Of a DNA stretch of 64,000 bases, positions 49,069 through 57,887 are shown one piece after another. The position numbers and the translations under genes are program-made. The notes under the pieces were generated by a model, which was not told the DNA's origin, did not search any database, and saw only the letters and a list, made by a program, of their open reading frames with translations. Origin of the DNA: MR-S7 sp000400995 (GTDB lineage Bacteria; Pseudomonadota; Gammaproteobacteria; Burkholderiales; Burkholderiaceae_C). Numbering within the stretch: the first letter of the stretch is position 1; every line of letters begins with the position of its first letter. The stretch lies in assembly GCF_045291395.1 (NCBI RefSeq), contig NZ_CP152342.1, positions 4,154,001 through 4,218,000 of the forward strand. The letters run 5' to 3'.

Positions 49069-50267
49069 GCGGCACCCCCTTCGCGCAGCAGTTCGGCCTC
49101 GGCCTTTTCGGCCATGTGGGCGAGCTTGCGCGCCATGCTCCAGCGGTGCACCTCGCTCGGGCCGTCGTAAATGCGGAAGGCACGCATGTCGGTGAAGATG
49201 CGCATCACCGGCGTCTCGCCCGTCACGCCCTGGCCGCCGAGCATCTGCACGCTACGGTCGACCACGCGCCACTCGGCCTCGGAGCACACGACCTTGGCGC
49301 GGCTCGACTCGAAGTTGCACTTCTCACCCTGGTCCAGCAGCCAGGCCGTGTGCCAGATGTGCAGGCGCGCGGTGTGCAGGTCCATGTCGCTGTCGGCCAC
49401 CATGAAGCCCACGCCCTCGTGCTCCACCAGCGGCTTGCCGAAGGCGTGGCGCTTGCGCACGTAGTTCAGTGCCGTGTCGTGCGCGCGGCGCGCCTGGCCC
49501 AGCCAGCGCATGCAGTGCGTGAGCCGCGCGGGCGCCAGGCGCACCTGGGCGTAGCGGAAGCCCTTGCCAATTTCGCCCAGCACGTCGGCGGCAGGTACGC
49601 GCAGATTGTCGAAGCGCAGCACGCCGTGGCCGCCGGTGAAGCAGGCATCCATCGCGTCCATGTTGCGCTCCAGCACGATGCCTGGGCGGTCCATGTCCGA
49701 GAGAAACATGGTGGCCGAGCCGTCCTCCATGCGCGCCATGATGATGGCGTAGTCGGCACCGTCGGCGCCGGTGATGAACCACTTGCGGCCGTTGATGACG
49801 TAGTCGTCGCCGTCGCGCACGGCCGTGGTCTGCAGCATCGAAGGATCAGCCCCCGCGCCGGGCGAGGGCTCGGTCATCGCGAAGCACGAGCGCAGTTCGC
49901 CCGCCACCTGCGGGCGCAGCCAGCGCTCCTTCTGCGCGGGCGTGGCCACCTCCTCCATCAGGTGGATGTTGCCCTCGTCGGGCGCGTGGATGTTGAGGGC
50001 CGTGGGGCCCAGCCGCGAATAGCCCGCCTCCTCGAACACCACGGCCTTCTCCACGTGCGAGAGGCCCATGCCGCCCATGGCGCGCGAGGCGTGGGGCGTG
50101 AGCAGGCCGGCCGCCCTGGCGCGCGCCACCAGCTCGCGGCGCAGCGGCTCGTCGGGGCCATGGTGGGACTGGCGCGGGTCGTTCTCGAGCGGAACGACTT
50201 GCTCGGCGATGAACCGGCGCACTTTGTCGCGCAACGCGACCAACTCGGGCGAAAGGGAAAAGTCCAT
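49065..50267 (-). CDS. Acyl-CoA dehydrogenase (ACAD10/11-like)
   Basis: About 400 aa FAD enzyme. FAMTEPSPGAGADPSMLQT is the flavin/substrate signature, KWFITGADGADYAIIM follows, and RWLGQARRAHDTALNYVRKRHAFGKPL is the C-terminal domain. The terminal QMLGGQGVTGETPVMRIFTDMRAFRIYDGPSEVHRWSMARKL block is typical of the ACAD10/11 and FadE subgroup. The usual catalytic Glu position is replaced by the D in YDGPSEVH. RBS GGAGATC precedes the ATG at 50267. Divergent from a GntR regulator, first gene of the three-gene operon. Confidence 0.93.
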   Translation of the reverse strand: MDFSLSPELVALRDKVRRFIAEQVVPLENDPRQSHHGPDEPLRRELVARARAAGLLTPHASRAMGGMGLSHVEKAVVFEEAGYSRLGPTALNIHAPDEGNIHLMEEVATPAQKERWLRPQVAGELRSCFAMTEPSPGAGADPSMLQTTAVRDGDDYVINGRKWFITGADGADYAIIMARMEDGSATMFLSDMDRPGIVLERNMDAMDACFTGGHGVLRFDNLRVPAADVLGEIGKGFRYAQVRLAPARLTHCMRWLGQARRAHDTALNYVRKRHAFGKPLVEHEGVGFMVADSDMDLHTARLHIWHTAWLLDQGEKCNFESSRAKVVCSEAEWRVVDRSVQMLGGQGVTGETPVMRIFTDMRAFRIYDGPSEVHRWSMARKLAHMAEKAEAELLREGGAA

Positions 50268-50306
50268 GGAAAAGATCTCCTGATCGGCGATAATTGCTCC
50301 ATCATA

Positions 50307-50317
50307 TTGTTGAACAA
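50307..50317. promoter_or_regulatory. Candidate GntR operator between acyl-CoA dehydrogenase operon and regulator
   Basis: TTGTTGAACAA, a 5-1-5 dyad flanked by ATCA and TGAT halves (50301 and 50321), in the AT-rich 67-bp region between the divergent start codons. Autoregulation of the GntR gene and control of the operon is inferred from position. Confidence 0.5.
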
Positions 50318-50334
50318 CATTGATGGCAATACCC

Positions 50335-51006
50335 ATGGCCGACGAAACCGATACCCCCACCTCCGCCGCCGACGCGGTGTTCCACGGCATCGTGCAGGGA
50401 TTGGCGCTGCAGAAGTTCGTGCCCGGCCAGCGGCTCGTGGAGGTGGACCTGGCCGCGCAGTTCGGCGTGAGCCGCAACTCCGTGCGCGAGGCGCTGCAGC
50501 GCCTGGCCGCCCAGGGGCTGGCGGATCTGCACCGCAACAAGGGCGCGGCCATCCGCGCGCTGTCGCCGCAGGAAACCCTGGAAGTGCTCGACGTGGCCGA
50601 GCGCATGACCGGCCTGCTCGCGCGCAGCGCCGCACGCCGCATCGCAGCCGGCGCCTCCGGCGCGGCCGTCGAGCAGGCGCTGGCCCAGCTCCATGCCGCC
50701 GACGGCGCGCAGGATCCCGACGCCTTCGCCCACGCCCGGCGCGCCTTCTACCGCGCCCTGCTGGACACCAGCGCCAGCCGCGAGTTGCGCCGCCTGCTGC
50801 CGACCATCCACATGCCCATCGTCTACGCCCAGCACCGGCCGGCGGCGCTGCAGCGCATCCGCATGCGCGACTACCGGGCGATGGGCGAGGCCGTCATCCA
50901 GGGCGACGAGGACGCTGCGGACGCTGCGGGCATGGCGCACGTGCGCAACGTGCGCGAGGCGATCGAGGCGGCCCTCTCCCCCGACCGGGCTCAGGCGAGG
51001 CGATAG
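50335..51006 (+). CDS. GntR-family transcriptional regulator (FCD domain)
   Basis: About 223 aa. HTH region VPGQRLVEVDLAAQFGVSRNSVREALQRLAAQGLADLH (residues about 30-70), then an FCD domain with ARRAFYRALLDT and MAHVRNVREAIEAAL. FadR-like regulators of this class sense organic acids or acyl-CoAs. It starts divergently from the acyl-CoA dehydrogenase operon. Its 3' end overlaps the convergent amidohydrolase gene by 16 bp, so it sits exactly between two catabolic operons and could control both. Confidence 0.9.
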   Translation: MADETDTPTSAADAVFHGIVQGLALQKFVPGQRLVEVDLAAQFGVSRNSVREALQRLAAQGLADLHRNKGAAIRALSPQETLEVLDVAERMTGLLARSAARRIAAGASGAAVEQALAQLHAADGAQDPDAFAHARRAFYRALLDTSASRELRRLLPTIHMPIVYAQHRPAALQRIRMRDYRAMGEAVIQGDEDAADAAGMAHVRNVREAIEAALSPDRAQARR

Positions 51007-52016
51007 AACCGCGCCGCGGTATCGCGGTAGAGCTGCCGCTTCTCGTCCTCCGACATGCCCGCGGTGATCCGCTTGAAGGTGTTCCACAGCACCTGGTAGC
51101 TGCACGTGCCCTTGTCCACGGGGAAGTTGCTCTCGAACATGCAGCGCGACGGTCCGAAGATTTCGATGCAGGTGAGGATGTAGGGGCCCCAGGCCTGCGC
51201 CAGCTCCGCGGAAGTGGGCGGCCTGTCCGCCTGGTGGAATCCAAAGCCGAACACGCTCATGCCCAGGCCGCCGAGCTTGATGCAGACGTTGGGCAACGGG
51301 GCGAACTCCTGCAGCAACCGTTTCCATTCGGCAAAGACGGCATCCCGCTGCCCCGCATAGGGGCCCACGCCCAGGGGCACGCCAATGTGGTCGATCACCA
51401 CGGGGATGTCGGGAAAGGCGCACGCCAGGTCATGGAGTTCGTCGAGCTGGGTGTGATAGGCCCAGGAGTCGAACGTGAGCCCGAAGCGCGCGAGCGTGGC
51501 ATAGCCCTCGCGGAACTTCGGATCCATGTAGAGGTGCAGCGGCGGAGAGTGCATCACGCCGTACTGGAACTGCGCATGTGCGGCCGCGTGGCAGCGGATG
51601 CCGCGAAAGCGCCCCGCTGCGGCCTGCAGGTGCGCGGTCAGGGTTTCCTCGACGCGTGCGCCCAGCGCGAGATCCGCAAAGCCCACGATGCCTTCGCAGA
51701 CCCGCGTGCCCGCCTGCGCGGCATCGGTCTGCCCTGCGATGGCCACGACACGCTCCGTCTCGCCCACGGGGCGCAGGTGCTCCGGCCCGTCCGCGCGGTA
51801 GCTGAAGCCCACCTGGATGAAGGCCGTGGACTCGATGCGGTGTCCCGAGCCCAGATCCGCCAGCAGGTCGTCCTTCAGGTAGCCGCCCCACAGGCTGTCG
51901 GACAGGTGGTGGTGCGGGTCGATGATGGGCAGCTCCGGCTCCAGCGGCGCCTCGTGGTGCAGGGCAAGCCACTGCGGACGGACTTCCGCGCGGGGGATGA
52001 TGGGGAGGGTGCCCAT
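50991..52016 (-). CDS. Amidohydrolase family protein (2-pyrone-4,6-dicarboxylate lactonase-like)
   Basis: 341 aa TIM-barrel hydrolase of the amidohydrolase-2 group. PIIDPHHHLSDSLWGG gives the HxH at strand 1, HAAAHAQF the middle-strand region, VVIDHIGVPLG a later His and FESNFPVDKGTCSY the terminal Asp region. Related enzymes open lactones (LigI) or decarboxylate aromatic acids. Last gene of the long operon that starts beyond the right edge; 2 bp after livF. Probably acts on the imported substrate, but identity is unknown. Confidence 0.87.
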   Translation of the reverse strand: MGTLPIIPRAEVRPQWLALHHEAPLEPELPIIDPHHHLSDSLWGGYLKDDLLADLGSGHRIESTAFIQVGFSYRADGPEHLRPVGETERVVAIAGQTDAAQAGTRVCEGIVGFADLALGARVEETLTAHLQAAAGRFRGIRCHAAAHAQFQYGVMHSPPLHLYMDPKFREGYATLARFGLTFDSWAYHTQLDELHDLACAFPDIPVVIDHIGVPLGVGPYAGQRDAVFAEWKRLLQEFAPLPNVCIKLGGLGMSVFGFGFHQADRPPTSAELAQAWGPYILTCIEIFGPSRCMFESNFPVDKGTCSYQVLWNTFKRITAGMSEDEKRQLYRDTAARFYRLA

Positions 52017-52018
52017 GG

Positions 52019-52732
52019 TCAGACTCCGAGGAAGGCTTTTTGCACGAATGCGTCCTGCAGCAGTTCCTGGCCGGAGCCCGAGCGGACCACCGTGCCCTGC
52101 TCGAACACGTAGGCGTGGTGCGCCATCTTGAGCGCGAGCCGCGCGTTCTGCTCCACCAGGATCACCGAGATGCCGGTTTCCCGGTTCAGTTGCACGATGG
52201 CCTGGGCGATCTCGGAGACGATCTTGGGCGCGATGCCCAGCGAGGGTTCGTCGAGCATCAGGATTTGCGGGTGCGACATCAGGGCGCGGCCGATAGCCAC
52301 CATCTGCTGCTCGCCGCCCGAGAGCGAGCCCGCGAGCTGGCTGCGGCGCTCCTGCACGCGCGGGAACAGCGCATAGACCTGCTCCAGCGAGCGGTTGCGC
52401 ACGGCCGCCGAGCCGACGGTGTGCGCGCCGACCATGAGGTTCTCCCAGACGGTCATGCGCGGGAACAGCCTGCGCCCCTCGGGCGAGAGCGCCAGGCCCA
52501 TCGAGACCCGCTGGGCCGAGCCGGTGCCATCGATGCGCCGCCCGTCCATCAGGATGCTGCCGGACGAGACTTTCTTCAGGCCCATCAGCGCCTTGAGCGT
52601 GGTGCTCTTGCCCGCGCCATTGGAGCCGACGAGCGCCACGATCCGGCCGGCCGGCACCGTGAAGCTGACGCCATGCAGCGCCTCCACCAGCCCGTAGTGA
52701 ACCACCACATCCTTGACTTCAACCGTGGGCAT
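52019..52732 (-). CDS. livF: Branched-chain/organic-acid ABC transporter ATPase LivF
   Basis: 237 aa. Walker A GSNGAGKST (about 37), Q-loop near LSPEGRRLFPRMTVWENLMVGAH (LivF hallmark), signature LSGGEQQMVAIGRALM, Walker B ILMLDEPSLGIAPKIV and switch His-equivalent ILVEQNARLAL. The MVAIGRAL and LGIAP motifs identify LivF rather than LivG. Overlaps the end of livG by 14 bp. With LivG it powers the HAAT-type importer. Confidence 0.95.
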   Translation of the reverse strand: MPTVEVKDVVVHYGLVEALHGVSFTVPAGRIVALVGSNGAGKSTTLKALMGLKKVSSGSILMDGRRIDGTGSAQRVSMGLALSPEGRRLFPRMTVWENLMVGAHTVGSAAVRNRSLEQVYALFPRVQERRSQLAGSLSGGEQQMVAIGRALMSHPQILMLDEPSLGIAPKIVSEIAQAIVQLNRETGISVILVEQNARLALKMAHHAYVFEQGTVVRSGSGQELLQDAFVQKAFLGV

Positions 52733-53498
52733 CTTCGTCCACTCCCAGATAGGCTTCGATCACCGCAGGGTTGTTGCGCACCTCGTCGGGCGTGCCCTGC
52801 GCGATCTTCTGGCCCTGCACGAGCACGATGATCTTCTCGCAGGTGTTCATCACCAGCGCCATGTGGTGTTCCACGAAGAGCAGCGAGATGTCGTGCCGGT
52901 CGCGCAGCGTCTTCAGCAGGCCGCCGAACTCGGCGCACTCCTCGGGGTTGAGGCCCGCGGCGGGCTCGTCGAGCAACAACAGCTTCGGCCTCGTCGCCAG
53001 GCCGATCGCCACGCCGATGCGCTTCTGGTGGCCGTAGGCCAGCGCTCCGGCCACGTCGTCGCGGTAAGGCGCAAGGCCCGTGATCTCCAGCACCTCGTCC
53101 ACTTCCTCCTGCACCTTGCGCAGCGCGCCGCGGTAGCGGGCCGTCTGCGCGATCTGCGCCCAGACGGGCACGTCGAAGCGCGCCAGGGCACCCCGGTAGA
53201 GGTTCTCCTGCACCGTGGCGGTGGGGTACACCGTGGCCGACTGGAAGGTGCGCGCCAGCCCGTGGCGCACGACCTGGCTCGGCTTCATGCCCTCGATCTG
53301 CTGGCCCGCGAACCGGATGCTGCCGGCCGAGGGCGGCAGCGAGCCGCTGATGACGTTGAAGGCCGTGCTCTTGCCCGCGCCGTTGGGGCCGATCAGGCCG
53401 ACGATCTCGCCCGCGTTGAGCTCGAAGCTCAGATCCTTGACGGCGGCCAGGCCGCCGAAATAGCGGGACAGGCCATCCACCTTGAGCAGTGCGGTCAT
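52719..53498 (-). CDS. livG: Branched-chain/organic-acid ABC transporter ATPase LivG
   Basis: 259 aa. Walker A GPNGAGKST (about 39), Q-loop in LARTFQSATVYPTATVQENL, signature-equivalent LAYGHQKRIGVAIGLATRP, Walker B LLLLDEPAAGLNPEE and switch LFVEHHMALVM. LAYGxQRRLEIARAL-like sequence is the LivG hallmark, here reading LAYGHQKRIGVAIGLA. Overlaps livM by ATGA and livF by 14 bp. Confidence 0.94.
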   Translation of the reverse strand: MTALLKVDGLSRYFGGLAAVKDLSFELNAGEIVGLIGPNGAGKSTAFNVISGSLPPSAGSIRFAGQQIEGMKPSQVVRHGLARTFQSATVYPTATVQENLYRGALARFDVPVWAQIAQTARYRGALRKVQEEVDEVLEITGLAPYRDDVAGALAYGHQKRIGVAIGLATRPKLLLLDEPAAGLNPEECAEFGGLLKTLRDRHDISLLFVEHHMALVMNTCEKIIVLVQGQKIAQGTPDEVRNNPAVIEAYLGVDEDAHG

Positions 53499-54493
53499 GC
53501 CTTGCCCCCCTTCCCTCGGAGCTTCGCGGCGATCCCCACGAGGCCGCCCGGCAGGAACTTGAGCACCAGGATCAGCGTGATGCCGTAGAGGATGTTCTGC
53601 GTCTCGATCGCGCTGCGGAACAGCTCGGGCAGCGGCGTCATGATGAGCGCGCCCAGGATCGGCCCCAGCACCGACGCGCGGCCGCCGATCACCAGCATGA
53701 CGATGGCCGCCACGGAAATGTGCTGGTTGAACGACTCGGGCGAAACGAAACCCAGGTAGTGCGCCAGCAGCGCGCCCGCGAACCCGGCCATGGCCGAGCC
53801 CAGCACGAACGCGAACATCTGCGTGCGCTGGATGCCGATGCCGCTGGCCTCGGCCAGCTCCTGGTTGTCGCCCACGGAGTCCAGCGCCGTGCCCTGGGGC
53901 GTGCGGAACAGCGCGATCAGCAGCATGATGGAGGCGAAGGCGCAGACCGCCGCCAGCACGTAGAACGAGGTCTTGGTGTCGAATGCGAAGCCGAGCATGG
54001 ATGCAGGCGGAATGTTGGCGATGCCGTTCGCCCCGCCTGTATGGCCGCCGCCCTCCAGCAGGATCAGCCGGAACAGCTCGCCGAAGCAGAAAGTCACCAG
54101 CACGAAGTACACGCCCTGCAGGCGCAGGATCACCGAACCGAGCAGGTAGGCCACCGCAGCGGCGACGGCCACGCCGAGCGCGACCGACAACAGGAACGGC
54201 GCATGCCACTGGGTGGTGGCCATCACCGAGGCATAGGCGCCCATCCCCATGAACGCGGCGTGGCAAAACGAGAGCTGCCCGGTGCGGCTGAGCAGCGACA
54301 GCCCGTTGACGAAGATGATGTTCAGGCAGACCAATACCGCCAGGTGCATGTAGAACGGGCTGCTGGTGAACAGCGGCAGGGCGAACAGAACCAGCAGGCC
54401 GGGCAGCCAGCGGCGCCAGTGCGCCTGCGGGTTTCCGGCGCCGGGGTCGGGGGCGCGAGGCTTCATGGTCGGGGCAGTGGAAGAGGCATGCAT
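53495..54493 (-). CDS. livM: Branched-chain/organic-acid ABC transporter permease LivM
   Basis: 332 aa, eight to ten transmembrane helices. FINGLSLLSRTGQLSFCHAAFMGMGAYASV and LPFLLSVALGVAVAAAVAYLLG are typical LivM blocks, and the EAA-like cytoplasmic loop is GNPETFG-like LGFVSPESFNQHISVAAIVMLVIGG. Cytoplasmic N-terminus of about 30 residues. The start at 54493 is 4 bp after livH. Forms a heterodimer with LivH. Confidence 0.92.
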   Translation of the reverse strand: MHASSTAPTMKPRAPDPGAGNPQAHWRRWLPGLLVLFALPLFTSSPFYMHLAVLVCLNIIFVNGLSLLSRTGQLSFCHAAFMGMGAYASVMATTQWHAPFLLSVALGVAVAAAVAYLLGSVILRLQGVYFVLVTFCFGELFRLILLEGGGHTGGANGIANIPPASMLGFAFDTKTSFYVLAAVCAFASIMLLIALFRTPQGTALDSVGDNQELAEASGIGIQRTQMFAFVLGSAMAGFAGALLAHYLGFVSPESFNQHISVAAIVMLVIGGRASVLGPILGALIMTPLPELFRSAIETQNILYGITLILVLKFLPGGLVGIAAKLRGKGGKA

Positions 54494-54497
54494 GGCG

Positions 54498-55367
54498 TCA
54501 GCGTCCAGACTTTCCGAGCAGGCCCGAGGGGCGGAAGATCAGCATCAGGATCACGAAGCCGAAGAGCAGCATGTCGGACATGGCGCTGGACATGAAGGTG
54601 TTGGCCCCGCTCTCCACCACGCCCAGCAGCAGGCTGGCGAGCGCGGCGCCGGGAATGCTCCCCAGCCCGCCGAGGATCACCACGATGAATGCCTTGAGCA
54701 GAGGGGTCGAGCCGATGCTCGGCGAGACCGAGAACACCGGCGCCATCAGCGCACCCGCCACGGCAGCCAGCGCCACGCCGATGCCGAAGCCCAACGGATA
54801 CATGAGGTGCGAGCGGATGCCCTGGGCGCTGGCGATCTCGGTGTCCTGCACCACGGCGCGCAGCGCGCGCCCGCCCTTGCTGTGCATGAGGAACAGGTAG
54901 AGCAGCGCCAGCACGGCGATGGAAAACGCCACCACGTACAGCCGCGACATGGGCAGCATGATGGGGCCGAGGGACACCACGCCTTCGGCCACCGGCGGCA
55001 TGGACTGAGGATCCGGCCCGAAGAGCAGCAGGGCGCTGTTCTGCAGGATCATCCCCAGCCCGATCGTGCTGATCATCCCGTTGAGCTCGTTGCCGCGGAA
55101 GCCCTTGAGCACGACCACCTCGATGAGCCAGCCCGCGACCAGGGTCACGGCGAAGGTGGCAAGCACCGCCACCAGGAAAGGCAACTGGAACCGGGTGACA
55201 CAGACATAGGCGACGAACGCGCCCAGCATGTAGAACTCGCCATGCGCGAAATTGACCACGCGCATGACGCCGAAGACCAGTGTGAAGCCAATGGCCATCA
55301 GCAGGTAGAGCAGCCCAATGATGAGGCCATTGGTCAATGCCTGACCAATGAGGAAAGTGAAATCCAC
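54498..55367 (-). CDS. livH: Branched-chain/organic-acid ABC transporter permease LivH
   Basis: 289 aa with eight helices. GLIIGLLYLLMAIGFTLVFGVMRVVNFAHGEFYMLGAF is the LivH signature; GNELNGMISTIGLGMILQNSALLLFGPD follows. The C-terminal ILGGLGSIPGAALASLLLGVVES loop contacts the ATPase. It starts with GTG at 55367, without an obvious Shine-Dalgarno, 24 bp after livK. Confidence 0.94.
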   Translation of the reverse strand: MDFTFLIGQALTNGLIIGLLYLLMAIGFTLVFGVMRVVNFAHGEFYMLGAFVAYVCVTRFQLPFLVAVLATFAVTLVAGWLIEVVVLKGFRGNELNGMISTIGLGMILQNSALLLFGPDPQSMPPVAEGVVSLGPIMLPMSRLYVVAFSIAVLALLYLFLMHSKGGRALRAVVQDTEIASAQGIRSHLMYPLGFGIGVALAAVAGALMAPVFSVSPSIGSTPLLKAFIVVILGGLGSIPGAALASLLLGVVESGANTFMSSAMSDMLLFGFVILMLIFRPSGLLGKSGR

Positions 55368-55391
55368 GGCGGTACCCAGCAGGTTCTGTGC

Positions 55392-56546
55392 TTACTTGCA
55401 GGCAGTGAGGGAGCAGGTGCTCTCGACCACTTCCTGCCCGTCCTGCACGCGCGCGATGTAGAACGGCGCGCTGATCTGGTGGTTGGAGCCGTAGACTTCC
55501 TTGCCCGTCCAGTTGAGGGTGCCCAGAATGCCCTTGAAGTCCTTGATGCCTTCGAGCGCCACGCGCACCTTGTCCGTGTCAGTGGTGCTGCCCGCCTGGC
55601 CCATGGCCTGGAACAGCATGCGCGTGCCGTCGTAGAACGCCGGGCTGAAACCGTTCATGCGCTTCTTGTACTTGCCGAAATAGCGCTCTGCATAGGCCTT
55701 GACCTCCGCATTGGCGGGGTCGATCGGCGTGTTGACCAGCATGCCGTTGGTCGCGCCCGCGCCCGCCACGTTGACGATCTCGGTGGTGGCCGGGCCGCCA
55801 CTGCGGATGATGTGCCCCTTGAAGCCCAGCTCGCGCGCCTGCTTGACGATGAGGCCGGCGGTACCCGGCGCATTGCCGTCGAGCTCGATGGCGTCCACGC
55901 CCTTGGCCATGATGCGGGTGAGCAGCGGCATCATGTCCACGCGCTCGCGCTCGAAGAACTCCTTGGCGTCCATCTTCGCGCCGGCCTTGGCGTAGGCCTT
56001 CTCCAGATCCTGGGCGATCTGCTGGCCGGTCTCGTCGTTGGGGAACAGCGCGCCCACCTTCTTGATGCCCTTGGCCTTGACGATCCAGTCGATCTGGGGC
56101 TGCGATGTCTCCATCGTCGTCAGGTTGGGGCGGAAGCTGAACGGCTTGTCGGCCGCCAGGGCCTTGTCGGTGAAGCCCAGGGTCAGCATGACGACCTTGT
56201 TCTTCTCCATGATCGGGCCCACGGCCAGCGCGGCGGCCGAGCCCACGGGGCCGATCACGTACTGGACCTTGTCCTCGAACACCAGGCGGTTGGCGGCGGT
56301 GACGGCCTCGCCGGCCTGGTACTTGTCGTCGTAGGCGACGACCTTGACCTTGTACTTCTTGCCGCCCACGTCGAGGCCGCCCTTGGCGTTCACGTCGTCG
56401 GCGGCCAGCTCGGTCGCGTACAGCATGGCCTGGCCCCAGGCGGCGCCCGCTCCGGACAGCGTCACGATGGCGCCGATCTTGAGTTCTTCCTGGGCGAATG
56501 CGCCGCAGCCCACGCACAGCAGCGAGGCGGCAAGGATCTTTTTCAT
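55392..56546 (-). CDS. Periplasmic substrate-binding protein of LIV-type ABC transporter
   Basis: 384 aa, type I periplasmic binding fold. Signal peptide MKKILAASLLCVGCGAFAQ; the Cys in VGCGAFAQ does not give a strong lipobox, so it is probably soluble. ELKIGAIVTLSGAGAAWGQAMLYATELA is the family start, VVAYDDKYQAGEAVTAANRLV and QYVIGPVGSAAALAVGPIM follow. RBS AGGAGA precedes the ATG at 56546. The ligand is unlikely to be a branched-chain amino acid given the CoA and hydrolase genes nearby; an organic or aromatic acid is more probable. Confidence 0.92.
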   Translation of the reverse strand: MKKILAASLLCVGCGAFAQEELKIGAIVTLSGAGAAWGQAMLYATELAADDVNAKGGLDVGGKKYKVKVVAYDDKYQAGEAVTAANRLVFEDKVQYVIGPVGSAAALAVGPIMEKNKVVMLTLGFTDKALAADKPFSFRPNLTTMETSQPQIDWIVKAKGIKKVGALFPNDETGQQIAQDLEKAYAKAGAKMDAKEFFERERVDMMPLLTRIMAKGVDAIELDGNAPGTAGLIVKQARELGFKGHIIRSGGPATTEIVNVAGAGATNGMLVNTPIDPANAEVKAYAERYFGKYKKRMNGFSPAFYDGTRMLFQAMGQAGSTTDTDKVRVALEGIKDFKGILGTLNWTGKEVYGSNHQISAPFYIARVQDGQEVVESTCSLTACK

Positions 56547-56595
56547 GGTTGTCTCCTGGAGGATGGTTGGGGTTGGAATGGAGTGCCGGCAAGGC

Positions 56596-57444
56596 TCAGC
56601 GGGCCGCGATCTCGTCCAGCACGGGCAGGATGTATTTCCTGAATTGCCCGGGGTTCTCGCTCATGGGGAAATGCCCCAGTTCCTTCATGACGGTCACCTT
56701 CGCGCCGGGAATGGTCTCTGCGGTGCGGATCGAGTCCTCGGGACTGCAGGAAAAGTCGTATTCGCCCGTCAGCAGGTAGAGCGGCGTGGCGGCCGTATCG
56801 ATGCCGCCCAGCTTGCCGCGCAGGTCGGAATCCACGCGGTAGAAGTACAGGTCGCCCTTGAAGATCCCGGGGCCGCTCTGCTTGTATTGCCACAGGGTTT
56901 CATGGCGGTATTCGCTCGGGCTTTGCGGCGCGATCAGGCCGGACACCAGCGCGGCGCAGACCTCGCCGCCATGCACGTCGGGGCGGTTGAGCCAGCCCGT
57001 GTCGTACCAGGGCTGCTGGTAGTCGGCGCTCTCCAGGCCGATGAGCGCCCGGAACTCGGCGCCGTGGGCATGCGCCAGCTGCAACACGATCCGTCCGCCG
57101 ATCGAGCAGCCCATGACCACCGGCCTGTCCAGCCCCAGCGCGGCGCTGAACGCGCGGATCGTGGCCACGTAGCGCTCGGTGGTGAGTTCGTAGTCCCGCT
57201 CGTGGAAGCCGACGGGCGGATAGGACTTTCCGTGCCAGGGCATGTCGAATGCGATGACGCGGAATTTTCCGGTGAGGGCGCCGTCGTTGAGCAGATGGCG
57301 GAACTGCCGGCCATCGGAGCCGGCCGTGTGCAGGCACAGCAAGGGAATGCCCTGGCCGCATTCCTCGAAATAGATGCGGCACGTCTCGCCCAGGACATCC
57401 ACGTGGATGTAGCGGCCGACGATGGGCTCGATGCGGTCTTTCAT
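56596..57444 (-). CDS. Alpha/beta hydrolase
   Basis: About 282 aa. Oxyanion-hole region LCLHTAGSDGRQF, FDMPWHGKS strand, nucleophile Ser in VMGCSIGGRIV (GxSxGG, about 112), acid in TGEYDFSCSPED (about 230) and His in ELGHFPMSENP (about 262). Resembles meta-cleavage-product hydrolases and 3-oxoadipate enol-lactonases in general plan, but the substrate is not assignable. A long C-terminal segment follows the His. RBS GAGGAG precedes the ATG at 57444. Probably deals with the substrate imported by the LIV system just downstream. Confidence 0.88.
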   Translation of the reverse strand: MKDRIEPIVGRYIHVDVLGETCRIYFEECGQGIPLLCLHTAGSDGRQFRHLLNDGALTGKFRVIAFDMPWHGKSYPPVGFHERDYELTTERYVATIRAFSAALGLDRPVVMGCSIGGRIVLQLAHAHGAEFRALIGLESADYQQPWYDTGWLNRPDVHGGEVCAALVSGLIAPQSPSEYRHETLWQYKQSGPGIFKGDLYFYRVDSDLRGKLGGIDTAATPLYLLTGEYDFSCSPEDSIRTAETIPGAKVTVMKELGHFPMSENPGQFRKYILPVLDEIAAR

Positions 57445-57463
57445 CTGGTGTCTCCTCGCTGGT

Positions 57464-57868
57464 TCAGGCGTCCGCGGGCACGTGGCGCGGCATTTCCAGC
57501 ACATCCTTGAGGTACTGGAGATGCGAGAACAGCAGCCGGGTGTCCCCCTCGATCACCATCTCGCCCCGCTTGTGCAGGGCGAAGATGTCGTGCCAGCCGG
57601 GAAGAGGCACCTGGTCCCAGAGCCGCTCCCAGGCCTCGGCCGTTCCCTGCACGAAGAGCGCGCACGGATGGAACAGCGCGAACCGCTGCGTGACTTCGGC
57701 GACTTCGCCCTGGTGGATGCGCAGCAGAAACCGCGCCGTGCCGACGACGACGACGAGGTCGGCCGTCAACGCCCGGCCCCGGTGCACGAGGCAGGCGTTC
57801 GCGTTGACATGCGGCGCGAGGGACGCGAACCGCTCGGCCAGGGAGGTGTGCGTGGTGTGTGAGCTCAT
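57464..57868 (-). CDS. Small SCP2-like domain protein
   Basis: 134 aa. No signal peptide or TM. The pattern RALTADLVVVVGTARFLLRIHQG, then LPGWHDIFALHKRGEMVIEGDTRLLFSHLQYLKDVLEMPR, resembles sterol-carrier-protein-2 domains, where a buried pocket holds lipid or acyl-CoA. The similarity is by eye and moderate. It lies between the CoA transferase and the hydrolase and ends with the EMPRHVPADA tail. It could carry a hydrophobic CoA ester; a function is not established. Confidence 0.6.
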   Translation of the reverse strand: MSSHTTHTSLAERFASLAPHVNANACLVHRGRALTADLVVVVGTARFLLRIHQGEVAEVTQRFALFHPCALFVQGTAEAWERLWDQVPLPGWHDIFALHKRGEMVIEGDTRLLFSHLQYLKDVLEMPRHVPADA

Positions 57869-57887
57869 GCCGTTGCGCCCGGGTGGT

